Of a stretch of 64,000 nucleotides of DNA, positions 36,173 to 45,545 are shown in pieces (positions within the stretch are counted from its first letter, which is position 1; each line of letters starts with the position of its first letter). Position numbers and translations under genes: made by a program. The notes below the pieces were generated by a model that saw only the letters and a list, made by a program, of their open reading frames with translations, did no database searches and was not told the origin of the DNA. Source of the stretch: Novosphingobium acidiphilum DSM 19966 (GTDB lineage Bacteria > Pseudomonadota > Alphaproteobacteria > Sphingomonadales > Sphingomonadaceae); assembly GCF_000429005.1 (NCBI RefSeq), contig NZ_AUBA01000013.1, positions 1-64,000 on the forward strand. Reading direction: 5' to 3'.

Positions 36173-39100
36173 TTATTCGACGAGCCGCAGATGTCGGTCG
36201 GGCCGCGCCGTCAGAACCACATTGGCAAGACCCTCGATCGGAATCAACCGCTCGATCACTTCGCTGTCGAGCCGGAAATTCTGCCCCAAAAGCGCCCAGG
36301 GCTCGCGCCCGCGCCCGGTGCGCAGATGCACCCGCACTTCGCCCTTGGCCTCGGGCGCACGCGGCAACAGCATGGCAAGGTCGGCCACCGCGCCTGCCTG
36401 CAACACTTCGCATTCGAGCACCATCCGCGCCGCGCTGGTGACCGAGGCCAGCGGGCGCGCGCCGCGCACTGTCACCCGCGGCGCTTCGTCCGCCGAAGGC
36501 CGATCCAGTTCCACTGTCAGCAGCACGCACGTGCCCTCGCGCGCCCACTGCACGAATTGATCGACCAGCGCTTCTTCAAAACACGATGCGGAAAACAGCC
36601 CGCTGGTGTCGGAAAAGTCGGCCATGACAAAGTCCTTGCCGCGTTTGGTCTTGCGCTTCTGCACGCCCTCGACCATCGCCGCCATCACCGCGCCGGTACG
36701 CCCCACCGACGTGCCACCTGCGGCCATCAGCCCGGAATAGCTGCGCGCCCCGTTGGCGCTGGCAATGGCGCGGTATTCCTCGACCGGATGCGCAGCGAAA
36801 TAGAAGCCGAAGTTTTCGCGTTCCGCGGCCATCTGTTCGGCGCGGGTCCAGGGCTTGGTCTCGGTCAGGCGGATCGCCTGGGTGTCATGTTCATCGCCGC
36901 CGAACAACCCGCCCTGCCCCGATGTGCGCGCGCGCGCCGCCTCATCGGCCACCGCCATCAGCAGTTCGGCATTGGCGATCAGCTTGGCCCGATTGGGGTC
37001 CAGCCCGTCAAGCGCACCGCCGGCGGCCAGCGCCTCGAGCTGGCGCCGGTTCATCGCCCCTGCGGGCACGCGGCGAAACAGGTCGTCCAGCGACGCAAAC
37101 GCGCCGTTTGCCTCTCGCTCGGCGACGATTGCATCCATCGCCTTTTCGCCGACATTGCGCAGCCCCGCCAATGCATAGCGTACGGCATAGGATTCCTCGG
37201 TGCGCTCCACCGAAAATTCGGCTTCGGACCGGTTGATGTCGGGCCCGGCCAGCGCCACCCCGTTGCGCCGCATATCGTCGACATAAACGTTCAGCTTTTC
37301 CGACTGATGCATGTCGAAGCACATCGATGCGGCATAGAATTCGTGCGGATAATGCGTTTTGAGCCACGCGGTCTGATAGGCAAGCAGCGCATAGGCCGCC
37401 GCGTGGCTTTTGTTGAAGCCATAGCCGGCAAATTTGTCGATCAAGTCGAACAGTTCGTTGGCCTTGGCCGCGTCGATCGCCGAATTTTCGGCGCACCCGG
37501 CAATGAACCGCGCGCGCTGCTGGTCCATTTCGCGCTGGTCTTTCTTGCCCATCGCGCGGCGCAGCAAGTCGGCATCGCCCAGCGAATAGCCTGCCAGGAT
37601 CTGCGCGGCCTGCATCACCTGTTCCTGATAGACGAAGATGCCATAGGTTTCCGACAGGATACCCGCCAGTTTGGCATGCGGATATTCGATCGCTTCCAGC
37701 CCGTTCTTGCGGCGCCCGAACAGCGGAATATTGTCCATCGGGCCCGGGCGATACAGCGAAACGAGCGCGATGATGTCGCCAAACCCGGTCGGCTTGACCG
37801 CCGCCAGCGTGCGCCGCATGCCTTCGGATTCAAGCTGGAACACGCCAACCGTGTCGCCCGATTGCAGCAGGCGATAGACATCGTCGTCATCCCACGCCAG
37901 CGTCGACAGATCGATGCTGATCCCGCGCCGCGCCAGCAGGTCGATCGCCTTGCGCAGCACCGACAGCGTCTTGAGACCCAGAAAGTCGAATTTGACCAGC
38001 CCGGCATCCTCGACATGCTTCATGTCGAACTGAGTCACCGGCATGTCGGATCGCGGATCGCGGTACAGCGGCACCAGCTGTGCCAGCGGCCGGTCGCCGA
38101 TCACCACGCCGGCGGCGTGGGTCGAACTGTTGCGCGGCAGGCCTTCGAGCTGCATCGCCAGGTCGATCAACCGGCGCACTTCGGGATCGCGGTCGTATTC
38201 GCGTTTCAGTTCGGCCACGCCGTTCAACGCGCGCGGCAGCGGCCACGGGTCGGTCGGATGGTTGGGCACCATCTTGCACAGCCGGTCGACCTGGCCATAG
38301 CTCATCTGCAGGATGCGCCCGGTATCGCGCAACACCGCGCGCGCCTTCAATTTGCCGAAGGTGATGATCTGCGCCACATGGTCATCGCCATATTTGGCCT
38401 GGACATAGCGGATCACTTCGCCGCGCCGGGTTTCGCAGAAGTCGATGTCAAAGTCGGGCATCGACACGCGTTCGGGGTTCAAAAACCGTTCGAACAGCAG
38501 GCCCAGCCGGATCGGATCGAGATCGGTGATGGTCAGCGCCCACGCCACCAGCGACCCGGCGCCCGAGCCACGCCCCGGACCCACCGGAATGCCCTGGTCC
38601 TTGGCCCACTTGATGAAATCGGCCACGATCAGGAAGTAGCCGCCAAACCCCATGCGGTTGATGATGCCGACTTCGAATTCCAGCCGCGCGCGGTATTCGC
38701 ACACTTCGTTCCACACGCCCGCCGCTGCCAACGCCGGATAGTCATCGGCCGCGGGCTGCGCATCCGGCCCAAGCGTCAGAACGCGCGCCAGTTCGTCGTG
38801 CGTTTCGGCCGGATAATAGGGTTGCATCCGCCGCACCAGGCCCGTGCGGCTGTCGGTGCCGCACATCCGAGCCTCGCCCTCCTGATCGCCTGCAAGGCTG
38901 GGCAGGATCGGTTTGCGCCGCGGCGGCATCACCGCACAGCGCTGCGCCACGACCAGCGTGTTGGCCAGCGCCTCGGGCAGGTCCTTGAACAGCTCTTCCA
39001 TGATCGCCGCCGGCTTGATCCACCATTCCTTTGACGAACGCGGACGGTCGGTGCTGTCGACATGGGTGGAACTGGCGATGCACAACATCGCATCGTGCGC

Positions 39101-39760
39101 GGGATAAAACGTACGCTCGGCAAAGCTGGCCGGATTGGTTGCCACCAGCGGCCAGTCGCGCGCATAGGCCAGGTCGATCAACGCGGGTTCGGCGCGTTCC
39201 TCGGCCGCATCGCCACGGCGGCACAATTCGATATAGAACCGGTCGGGGAACAGCCCGGCCAGTGTCCCGGCATAGCTTTCGCCCGCGTCGTGCTGCGCAT
39301 CGGCCAGCAGGCGGGTCAGGGCCCCTTCCCCGCCACCCGACAGACAGATCAGCCCGTCGCTGTGCCCGACCAGATCGTCGATTTTCACATGCGCGGCAAA
39401 TTCCAGCGGCCGGTCGAGATGCGCGCGACTGACCAGGTGACACAGATTGTCATAGCCCACTGTGTCCTGCGCATAGAGCCCCAGCCAATCGATTGTCGGG
39501 GCCTGTTGCCCCGGTTGCGCGGCACCGCCCCGTTCGGGCCGCGCCACCGCCAGCATCGTGCCGATCACCGGCTGCACGCCCAGATCCTTGCACGCCCTGG
39601 CAAAGGCGATTGATCCATACAGCCCGTTGCGGTCGGTGATCGCCACGGCCGGAAACCCGCGCTCGGCCGCGGTCTTGGCAATCGCCTTGGGGTCAACCGC
39701 GCCGTCGAGCATGGTATAGGATGAAAACACGCGCAGCGGCACAAACGGGGCATGGGGCAT
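36173..39760 (-). CDS. dnaE: DNA polymerase III alpha subunit
   Basis: Replicative polymerase catalytic subunit, 1195 residues. ATG 39760 gives MPHAPFVPLRVFSSYTMLDG; the open frame extends further upstream without family similarity. The N-terminal PHP domain (about 1-280) includes AVAITDRNGLYG. The polymerase core has GPGRGSGAGSLVAWAL and the catalytic aspartates in PDFDIDFCE. GYGFNKSHAAAYALLAYQTAWLK is in the fingers region. The C-terminus carries helix-hairpin-helix and OB-fold regions. Length and order are normal for DnaE1. Confidence 0.97.
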   Translation of the reverse strand: MPHAPFVPLRVFSSYTMLDGAVDPKAIAKTAAERGFPAVAITDRNGLYGSIAFARACKDLGVQPVIGTMLAVARPERGGAAQPGQQAPTIDWLGLYAQDTVGYDNLCHLVSRAHLDRPLEFAAHVKIDDLVGHSDGLICLSGGGEGALTRLLADAQHDAGESYAGTLAGLFPDRFYIELCRRGDAAEERAEPALIDLAYARDWPLVATNPASFAERTFYPAHDAMLCIASSTHVDSTDRPRSSKEWWIKPAAIMEELFKDLPEALANTLVVAQRCAVMPPRRKPILPSLAGDQEGEARMCGTDSRTGLVRRMQPYYPAETHDELARVLTLGPDAQPAADDYPALAAAGVWNEVCEYRARLEFEVGIINRMGFGGYFLIVADFIKWAKDQGIPVGPGRGSGAGSLVAWALTITDLDPIRLGLLFERFLNPERVSMPDFDIDFCETRRGEVIRYVQAKYGDDHVAQIITFGKLKARAVLRDTGRILQMSYGQVDRLCKMVPNHPTDPWPLPRALNGVAELKREYDRDPEVRRLIDLAMQLEGLPRNSSTHAAGVVIGDRPLAQLVPLYRDPRSDMPVTQFDMKHVEDAGLVKFDFLGLKTLSVLRKAIDLLARRGISIDLSTLAWDDDDVYRLLQSGDTVGVFQLESEGMRRTLAAVKPTGFGDIIALVSLYRPGPMDNIPLFGRRKNGLEAIEYPHAKLAGILSETYGIFVYQEQVMQAAQILAGYSLGDADLLRRAMGKKDQREMDQQRARFIAGCAENSAIDAAKANELFDLIDKFAGYGFNKSHAAAYALLAYQTAWLKTHYPHEFYAASMCFDMHQSEKLNVYVDDMRRNGVALAGPDINRSEAEFSVERTEESYAVRYALAGLRNVGEKAMDAIVAEREANGAFASLDDLFRRVPAGAMNRRQLEALAAGGALDGLDPNRAKLIANAELLMAVADEAARARTSGQGGLFGGDEHDTQAIRLTETKPWTRAEQMAAERENFGFYFAAHPVEEYRAIASANGARSYSGLMAAGGTSVGRTGAVMAAMVEGVQKRKTKRGKDFVMADFSDTSGLFSASCFEEALVDQFVQWAREGTCVLLTVELDRPSADEAPRVTVRGARPLASVTSAARMVLECEVLQAGAVADLAMLLPRAPEAKGEVRVHLRTGRGREPWALLGQNFRLDSEVIERLIPIEGLANVVLTARPDRHLRLVE

Positions 39761-39839
39761 GCGCGGCACTCTAACGTCGCAGCCGGATTTGGCGAACGGG
39801 CGCGGTCCAGTTATCAACCATTGCAGACGGGTTGCGGTG

Positions 39840-40328
39840 TCACAGCAACGCTTCGATATCCCTGGCGATGCTGGCCGGCTTGTCCATCGAGCCATAGCGG
39901 CGAACCACTTTGCCATCGCGGCCGATCAGGAACTTGGTAAAGTTCCATTTGATGGCTTTGGTGCCGACAACCCCCGGAGCTTCGCTTTTCAACCACTGGT
40001 ACAGCGGCGTGGCGTCGTCGCCATTGACGTCGATCTTGGCAAACAGCGGAAAGCTCAGTCCAAAATTGACCTTGCAAAAGCTTTCGATCTCGTCCGCGCT
40101 GCCGGGTTCCTGCCCGCCGAACTGGTTGCAGGGAAACGCCAGCACTTCAAAACCACGGCTGCCATATTCGCGCCACAGCGATTCAAGCCCGTCGTATTGC
40201 GGTGTAAACCCGCATTTCGACGCGGTGTTGACCACCAGCAGCACTTTGCCCAGCTTGTCAGCCAGCGAGACATCCTCGCCATTGGGCAGCCGGGCGGTGA
40301 AATCGGCGATGGTCTGCGGTGTGGTCAT
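39840..40328 (-). CDS. Glutathione peroxidase family protein
   Basis: A 162-residue thiol peroxidase that reduces hydroperoxides, with Cys in place of selenocysteine (NTASKCGFTPQY). The second conserved stretch is FPCNQFGGQEPG, and KWNFTKFLIGRDG carries the active-site Trp and Asn. ATG 40328 follows GGGAGA at good spacing. It lies between lolD and dnaE on the same strand. The resolving partner, glutathione or thioredoxin, is not decided by sequence. Confidence 0.94.
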   Translation of the reverse strand: MTTPQTIADFTARLPNGEDVSLADKLGKVLLVVNTASKCGFTPQYDGLESLWREYGSRGFEVLAFPCNQFGGQEPGSADEIESFCKVNFGLSFPLFAKIDVNGDDATPLYQWLKSEAPGVVGTKAIKWNFTKFLIGRDGKVVRRYGSMDKPASIARDIEALL

Positions 40329-40345
40329 GGAAAATCTCCCGTACT

Positions 40346-40364
40346 CCTCTCCGATATGGAGAGG
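40346..40364. repeat. Hairpin upstream of glutathione peroxidase
   Basis: CCTCTCC and GGAGAGG form a 7-bp stem with a GATAT loop. It directly abuts a second hairpin at 40365-40394 and overlaps the purine-rich region just upstream of the peroxidase ribosome site. Confidence 0.6.
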
Positions 40365-40394
40365 GGGGCGTTTAAATGTGCAATTAAACGCCCC
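40365..40394. terminator. Hairpin between lolD and glutathione peroxidase
   Basis: GGGGCGTTTA and TAAACGCCCC form a perfect 10-bp stem with a 10-nt loop. It starts 11 bp after the lolD stop. It lacks a T-tract, so it could be a weak terminator or an mRNA-processing/stabilising element. Confidence 0.55.
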
Positions 40395-40405
40395 TGCTGG
40401 CAAGC

Positions 40406-41080
40406 CTATTCCAGCACGCCCTCGTGCAGGCGCAACACGCGGTCCATACGGAACGCCAGCCGTTCGTTGTGCGTGGCGATCAGTGCCGCGCTGCCCTGCT
40501 GGCGCACCAACTGGACAAATTCCTCGAACACGCGTTCGGCCGTCGCTTCGTCCAGATTGCCGGTGGGTTCGTCTGCCAGCACCAGCGCGGGACTGTTCGC
40601 CAGCGCACGGGCCACCGCGACACGCTGCTGTTCCCCGCCCGAAAGCTGGCTGGGACGATGATCAAGCCGATGGCCAAGACCGAGTGAATCGAGCAGCTCG
40701 CGGGCGCGCTGCGTTGCCTCGGCTTTGGGTCGGCCCGCCACCAGACCCGCCAGCATGACGTTTTCGGTGGCGTTGAAATCGGGCAGCAGGTGGTGGAACT
40801 GGTAGACGAAACCCAGGTGGCTGCGGCGCAACGCGGTGCGCGCATCGCCCGACAGCGCCGAGGCATCGATCCCGGCGATTTCGATCCGCCCTTTGAAGCC
40901 GCCTTCCAACAGACCGATCGCCTGCAGCATCGTCGACTTGCCCGAACCCGACGGCCCCAGCAAAGCGACGATTTCACCCGGATAGATATCCAGGTGAATG
41001 CCGCGCAGGACCTCGATCGCCACGCCCGCCTGATGAAACGTGCGACGCAGATCGGTCAGGCGCACAACAGGATCATTCAT
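40406..41080 (-). CDS. lolD: Lipoprotein-releasing ABC transporter ATPase LolD
   Basis: ATPase of the Lol system that extracts lipoproteins from the inner membrane for outer-membrane sorting. It has 224 residues. Walker A is LLGPSGSGKST, the Lol/MacB-type Q-loop is FVYQFHHLLPDFNATENV, the signature is LSGGEQQRVAVARAL, and Walker B is ALVLADEPTGNLD. The H-loop is IATHN. It overlaps the upstream permease gene by 8 bp, giving a lolCD-type operon. Confidence 0.96.
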   Translation of the reverse strand: MNDPVVRLTDLRRTFHQAGVAIEVLRGIHLDIYPGEIVALLGPSGSGKSTMLQAIGLLEGGFKGRIEIAGIDASALSGDARTALRRSHLGFVYQFHHLLPDFNATENVMLAGLVAGRPKAEATQRARELLDSLGLGHRLDHRPSQLSGGEQQRVAVARALANSPALVLADEPTGNLDEATAERVFEEFVQLVRQQGSAALIATHNERLAFRMDRVLRLHEGVLE

Positions 41081-42326
41081 AACGCAACACCTGCACCGGA
41101 TCGGTACTCGCCGCCTTGATCGCGGGATAGAGCGTGGCCAGGAAACTGAGCAGCAGCGACATGCCGCAGATCGTGACGATTTCCACCGGATCGACCCGGC
41201 TTGGCAGATCGGTCAGATAACGGATCGACGGATCCCACAGGTTCTGACCTGTCGCCCATTCCACCGCGTGCACGAACGGCTGCCGGAAATGCAGGAACAC
41301 CAGCCCGATGCCCAGCCCCGCGCCGGTGCCGACCGCGCCGATGACCGATCCGATCGTGACAAAGATCTTGATCATGTTGCGCCGGGTCGCCCCCATTGTG
41401 CGCAGGATTGCAATGTCGCGCGTCTTGGCGCGCACCAGCATGATCAGCGATGACAGGATATTGAACACCGCCACCAGCACGATGATCGACAGCACCACAA
41501 ACATCGCCACGCGTTCCACCGCCAGCGCCTGGAACAGGCTGGCATTCAGGGTTTTCCAGTCGGTGACCTGCGCGCGGCCGGTCAGCGCAGCCTTGATCGG
41601 GGCCATCGTCTGGCCCACGGTATCGGGATCGCGCGTGGTCACTTCGATCATGCCGATCGAATCGCCGGCCAACAGCAGCGTCTGCGCATCCTGGATCGGC
41701 ATCACCACAAACGCATTGTCATAGTCATAGACGCCGATTTCAAAGATCGCCGCCACGCGGTACCCGATTTCGCGCGGGACCGTGCCGAACGGGGTCGACC
41801 GCCCGGCCGGATTGATAATGGTAATGGTATCGCCCACTTGCGCGCCCAGGTTTTCGGCCAGCCGCGATCCGATCGCCACCTGCCCGGCGCCAGGCTGGAC
41901 ATCCTTGAACGACCCGGCCAGCTTCTTGTCGGCCAGACGCGCGATATCGGCCTGGGTGTTGCCGCGTGCGATGATCGCCTCGACCCGCCCGTTGAACGTG
42001 GCCAACAGCGGCTGTTCGATCAGCGGCGTGGCACGGGTGATGCCGGGTGACGCCTCAAGCGTCTTGACGATACCCTGCCAGTCATCGAGCCGCCCGCCAT
42101 AGGCCTGGATAACCGCATGGCCGTTCAGGCCGACAATCTTGTCCATCAGTTCGGCGCGAAACCCGTTCATCACGCTCATCACGATGACCAGGGCGGCGAC
42201 GCCCAACATGACCGCCACCAGACTGATGCCGGCAACCAGGGCGATGAACGCTTCGCTGCGCCCGGGCAGGATATAGCGCCGGGCAATCGTCCATTCGAAA
42301 GGGGTCAAAAACAAATGCAGCGTCAC
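41073..42326 (-). CDS. lolC: Lipoprotein-releasing ABC transporter permease LolC/LolE
   Basis: Inner-membrane permease of 417 residues working with LolD. A GTG at 42326 is the apparent start. The N-terminal FEWTIARRYILPGRSEAFI, a first membrane helix (about 25-50), a large periplasmic loop, and three C-terminal helices (from about residue 270) give the MacB/LolCE topology. RTMGATRRNMIKIFV and YPAIKAASTDPVQVLRYE are conserved family motifs. A single LolC/E gene suggests a homodimer (LolF-like) as in many alphaproteobacteria; that is an inference from one locus. Confidence 0.94.
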   Translation of the reverse strand: MTLHLFLTPFEWTIARRYILPGRSEAFIALVAGISLVAVMLGVAALVIVMSVMNGFRAELMDKIVGLNGHAVIQAYGGRLDDWQGIVKTLEASPGITRATPLIEQPLLATFNGRVEAIIARGNTQADIARLADKKLAGSFKDVQPGAGQVAIGSRLAENLGAQVGDTITIINPAGRSTPFGTVPREIGYRVAAIFEIGVYDYDNAFVVMPIQDAQTLLLAGDSIGMIEVTTRDPDTVGQTMAPIKAALTGRAQVTDWKTLNASLFQALAVERVAMFVVLSIIVLVAVFNILSSLIMLVRAKTRDIAILRTMGATRRNMIKIFVTIGSVIGAVGTGAGLGIGLVFLHFRQPFVHAVEWATGQNLWDPSIRYLTDLPSRVDPVEIVTICGMSLLLSFLATLYPAIKAASTDPVQVLRYE

Positions 42327-42340
42327 TTTCGCGTTTGCGA

Positions 42341-42352
42341 CCGGTTAACCGG
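42341..42352. promoter_or_regulatory. 12-bp perfect palindrome upstream of lolC
   Basis: CCGGTTAACCGG is a perfect palindrome 14 bp upstream of the lolC GTG. Its position fits an operator or leader element, but no known regulator site matches with confidence. Confidence 0.35.
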
Positions 42353-42408
42353 CATCTAGGATCTGTCGGGCCGCGTGGCAATGGCCACGCCACCAGGCAC
42401 GGCCGCGT

Positions 42409-43872
42409 TCAGGCAACCGAAGACAGCCGCGAACGGCCGCCGCGCTTGGCTTCGTACATCGCGCTGTCGGCCGCGGCCATCGCGGCATCGCCATCCGACC
42501 CGATCGTGGCGACCCCGGTGCTGATCGTTACCCGCACAGTGCCCGCTGGGGTGGCGATGTCGGTATCGCACAGCTTGTCGACCAGGCGCTGGCAGATTTT
42601 GCACGCCTGATCGAGGTCGACCCCGCGCAGGACAACTGCAAATTCTTCGCCCCCGATCCGCCCGACCATGTCGCCGCTGCGAAAGCTGGCGCGTGCCACA
42701 TCGGCAAAGTGCCGAAGCACGGCATCGCCGGCGGCATGGCCAAACCGGTCGTTGACCCGCTTGAAATGATCGATGTCGATCATCGCCAGGCAGGCCCGTT
42801 CGCCCGATTGCGCCTGCGCGGTCAGGCGTTCGAAGAATGCCCGACGATTGGGCAGCAGCGTCAGCGGGTCGGTCAGTGCGGCCTGGCGCAATTCATCGAT
42901 CAGCGTGTCGGCGCGTTGCGACATTGCCTGGAAATGCGCAGCGCTGCGGCTGAGCATGGCGATCTGTTGGCGCCGCCGCGCCTGTTCGACCACCACCGGC
43001 AGCGTGCAGCATGCAATCACCCCGGCATAGAGCAGCCCCAGTTGGAGACGGTCGGCAGACTGGATCAGCGCGGGCGCGATCGGCCCCAGCCCGGCCATGG
43101 TCAGCGGCGCGGCAATCAGCGCGACCAGCATCGGCATCGCGGTGGCAATCAGCACATCGGCCCAGACCGCAGCGAACAGCGCAAACAGCAATGGCGCCAC
43201 CAGCGGCCACCGCAAATCCTGCAGAAACACGCATGCCGTCAGCAGGGCCATCGTCAACACCATCAAAGTGGACGCGATCGGCCGGTGCGAAGCGGTGCGC
43301 TGGTCAGCAGCGCGGCGCCGCTGCGCCGCCGCACGGGTCTGGCGGTCCAGCCGGATCGCGGCTGTCACCGCAAAGGGCAACAACGCGGTCAACCCGACTG
43401 CATGCCCCAGCATCCAGTCACGAAACGTGGGCACAAATGCGCCGCCGACAACCCAATGCACCGTGCAGGCCGCGATCAGCGCGCTGCCGGCCGGAATGAC
43501 CAGCGCCGCCCCCAGCAGAAACCCGGAGGCAATTTCAAACGTGGCGTGGGGCCAATGCGTGCGCAAGGTATGGCGCGCCATCACGGCAGCGGCCGCGGCC
43601 TCGATCATGTTGGCCAGACTGAGCCCGATCCCCGCGGTCCAGCCCAAGCCGAACAACCCCGCCCCCAATTCATTGGCCAATGCACATGCGATCAGGCCCG
43701 CCATCCACCGCTCGCGCCCGGCGGTATAAAGCCACGCGGCCAGCACGCTGCCCGGCACCCACACCATCGCAACACCCCCGTCTGCCCGACACAACAGGCA
43801 GGAAAACGCCACCCCGCCCAGATAGAGCAGGGCAAGACCCGCGATGTCGGCAAGGTTAGGTATTCGTCGCAT
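42409..43872 (-). CDS. MASE1-like membrane sensor diguanylate cyclase
   Basis: Makes the second messenger cyclic di-GMP. It has 487 residues. About 300 N-terminal residues form roughly eight hydrophobic segments of MASE1 type. A short helical linker (RSAAHFQAMSQRADTLIDEL) and a C-terminal GGDEF domain follow. The domain begins LTDPLTLLPNRRAFFERL and has the active motif GGEEF. The inhibitory I-site RxxD is present as RSGD, with the family spacing before GGEEF. No EAL domain is attached. The ligand sensed is unknown. It is divergent from purF. Confidence 0.93.
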   Translation of the reverse strand: MRRIPNLADIAGLALLYLGGVAFSCLLCRADGGVAMVWVPGSVLAAWLYTAGRERWMAGLIACALANELGAGLFGLGWTAGIGLSLANMIEAAAAAVMARHTLRTHWPHATFEIASGFLLGAALVIPAGSALIAACTVHWVVGGAFVPTFRDWMLGHAVGLTALLPFAVTAAIRLDRQTRAAAQRRRAADQRTASHRPIASTLMVLTMALLTACVFLQDLRWPLVAPLLFALFAAVWADVLIATAMPMLVALIAAPLTMAGLGPIAPALIQSADRLQLGLLYAGVIACCTLPVVVEQARRRQQIAMLSRSAAHFQAMSQRADTLIDELRQAALTDPLTLLPNRRAFFERLTAQAQSGERACLAMIDIDHFKRVNDRFGHAAGDAVLRHFADVARASFRSGDMVGRIGGEEFAVVLRGVDLDQACKICQRLVDKLCDTDIATPAGTVRVTISTGVATIGSDGDAAMAAADSAMYEAKRGGRSRLSSVA

Positions 43873-44075
43873 TGCGCCATTAACACCGCGAATGGTAAAT
43901 TCCGGCTCAAGCCGCGTGGTTAACCGATCCTTTCACCACACCGACACATGGTCGACAGGCCTTGCGTTCCGGCGCAATCGGGGCCACATGGCGCGCGAAT
44001 GACACGCCTATCAACCGTCCTTTCCGGTTGTCAGATGCCCGTTTTTCCATGCCCGTACATCGATCAGAGACCCAC

Positions 44076-45545
44076 ATGAACCTGACCAATCCCTTTTTCG
44101 ATGCGGACGGCGACAAGCTGCACGAGGAATGCGGCATTTTCGGCGTGCTTGGCACCCGCGACGCCGCCGCGATGACCGCGCTTGGCCTGCACGCGCTGCA
44201 GCACCGCGGACAGGAAGCGGTGGGCATCACCAGTTTTGACGGCATGGAGTTCTATTCGCGGCGCGGCATCGGCCACGTGGCGCAGAATTTCTCGTCGGTC
44301 GATGCGATCGGAGAATTGCCGGGCATGATGGCCGCCGGGCACGTCCGCTATTCCACGACCGGAGGCGCCGGCCTGCGCAATGTGCAACCGCTTTATGCCG
44401 ATCTGGCCTCGGGCGGGTTTGCCATCGCGCACAACGGCAATATCTCGAACGCGATGACGTTGCGGCGCGATCTGGTTACCAAGGGCGCGATCTTTCAGTC
44501 GACCTCGGACACCGAAGTCATCATCCACCTGGTCGCGACCAGCCGCTATCCCACGCTGCTTGACCGGTTTACCGATGCACTGCGACTGGTCGAAGGGGCC
44601 TATTCGCTGATCTGCATGACGCCCGAGGGGATGATCGCCTGCCGCGACCCGCTGGGTATCCGGCCGTTGGTCATGGGCCAGCTTGACGATGCGGTGATCT
44701 TTGCCAGCGAAACCGTTGCCCTGGACGTGGTCGGCGCCGAATTCGTGCGCGAAATCGAGCCGGGCGAACTGGTGCAGGTGGCGCTGGATGGCACGATCGT
44801 CAGCCACCGGCCGTTTGTCGACGCCGCGTCGCGGATGTGCATTTTCGAACACGTCTATTTCAGTCGCCCCGATTCGATCATCGGCGGCCGTTCGGTCTAT
44901 CAGGTGCGCAAGGCGATCGGCGAGCAACTGGCGATCGAGGCGCACATCGAGGCCGATCTGGTGATCCCGGTGCCCGACAGCGGCGTGCCAGCGGCACTGG
45001 GCTATGCCCAGCAGTCGGGCATTCCTTTCGAACTGGGCATTATCCGTTCGCACTATGTCGGGCGCACCTTCATCCAGCCTTCGGATGGCAAGCGCCATGC
45101 CGATGTGAAGCGCAAACACAATGCCAACCGCGCCCTGGTCGCGGGCAAGCGGATCGTGCTGATCGACGATTCGATCGTGCGCGGCACCACGTCGATGAAG
45201 ATTGTCGAGATGATGCGCGAAGCCGGCGCCAGCGAAGTGCATTTCCGCGTCGCCAGCCCGCCCACCGAACATTCGTGTTTTTACGGCGTCGACACCCCCG
45301 AACGCTCCAAACTGCTCGCCGCGCGGATGGATGTCGAGGAAATGGCCAAGTTCATCAAGGCCGACAGCCTGGCGTTCGTTTCGATCGACGGGCTGTATCG
45401 CGCCGTCGGCCAGGCACAGCGCAACAACACCCGCCCGCAATATTGCGACGCCTGCTTCAGCGGTGAATATCCCACCCGGCTGACCGATCTGGGCGATCGC
45501 GAGGCGGCAGTGCTGGGCAAGACCCGGGCGAAAGTCAAAGGATGA
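44076..45545 (+). CDS. purF: Amidophosphoribosyltransferase
   Basis: First committed enzyme of purine synthesis; makes phosphoribosylamine from PRPP and glutamine. It has 489 residues from ATG 44076. The catalytic cysteine is Cys19 after a propeptide of 18 residues (HEECGIFGVLG), so self-processing is expected. The PRPP site is VLIDDSIVRGTTS. Cysteines in RMCIFEHVYF, EHSCFYG and YCDACFSGEYP match the 4Fe-4S (Bacillus-type) enzymes. The SDR gene overlaps its stop (ATGA). A 203-bp leader precedes it; no PurR or riboswitch structure was recognised. Confidence 0.97.
   Translation: MNLTNPFFDADGDKLHEECGIFGVLGTRDAAAMTALGLHALQHRGQEAVGITSFDGMEFYSRRGIGHVAQNFSSVDAIGELPGMMAAGHVRYSTTGGAGLRNVQPLYADLASGGFAIAHNGNISNAMTLRRDLVTKGAIFQSTSDTEVIIHLVATSRYPTLLDRFTDALRLVEGAYSLICMTPEGMIACRDPLGIRPLVMGQLDDAVIFASETVALDVVGAEFVREIEPGELVQVALDGTIVSHRPFVDAASRMCIFEHVYFSRPDSIIGGRSVYQVRKAIGEQLAIEAHIEADLVIPVPDSGVPAALGYAQQSGIPFELGIIRSHYVGRTFIQPSDGKRHADVKRKHNANRALVAGKRIVLIDDSIVRGTTSMKIVEMMREAGASEVHFRVASPPTEHSCFYGVDTPERSKLLAARMDVEEMAKFIKADSLAFVSIDGLYRAVGQAQRNNTRPQYCDACFSGEYPTRLTDLGDREAAVLGKTRAKVKG

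Noticed and set aside
35558..39034. Very long open frame (about 1158 codons) on the plus strand opposite dnaE
   Set aside because: It is antisense to a clear full-length dnaE. High GC with few stop codons in the complementary frame explains it. The translated sequence is Arg/His/Gln-rich, with no domain or signal.
43873..44075. Possible riboswitch or small gene upstream of purF
   Set aside because: The 203-bp leader shows no conserved purine or PRPP aptamer pattern that I can recognise, and the minus-strand frame across it continues antisense into purF.
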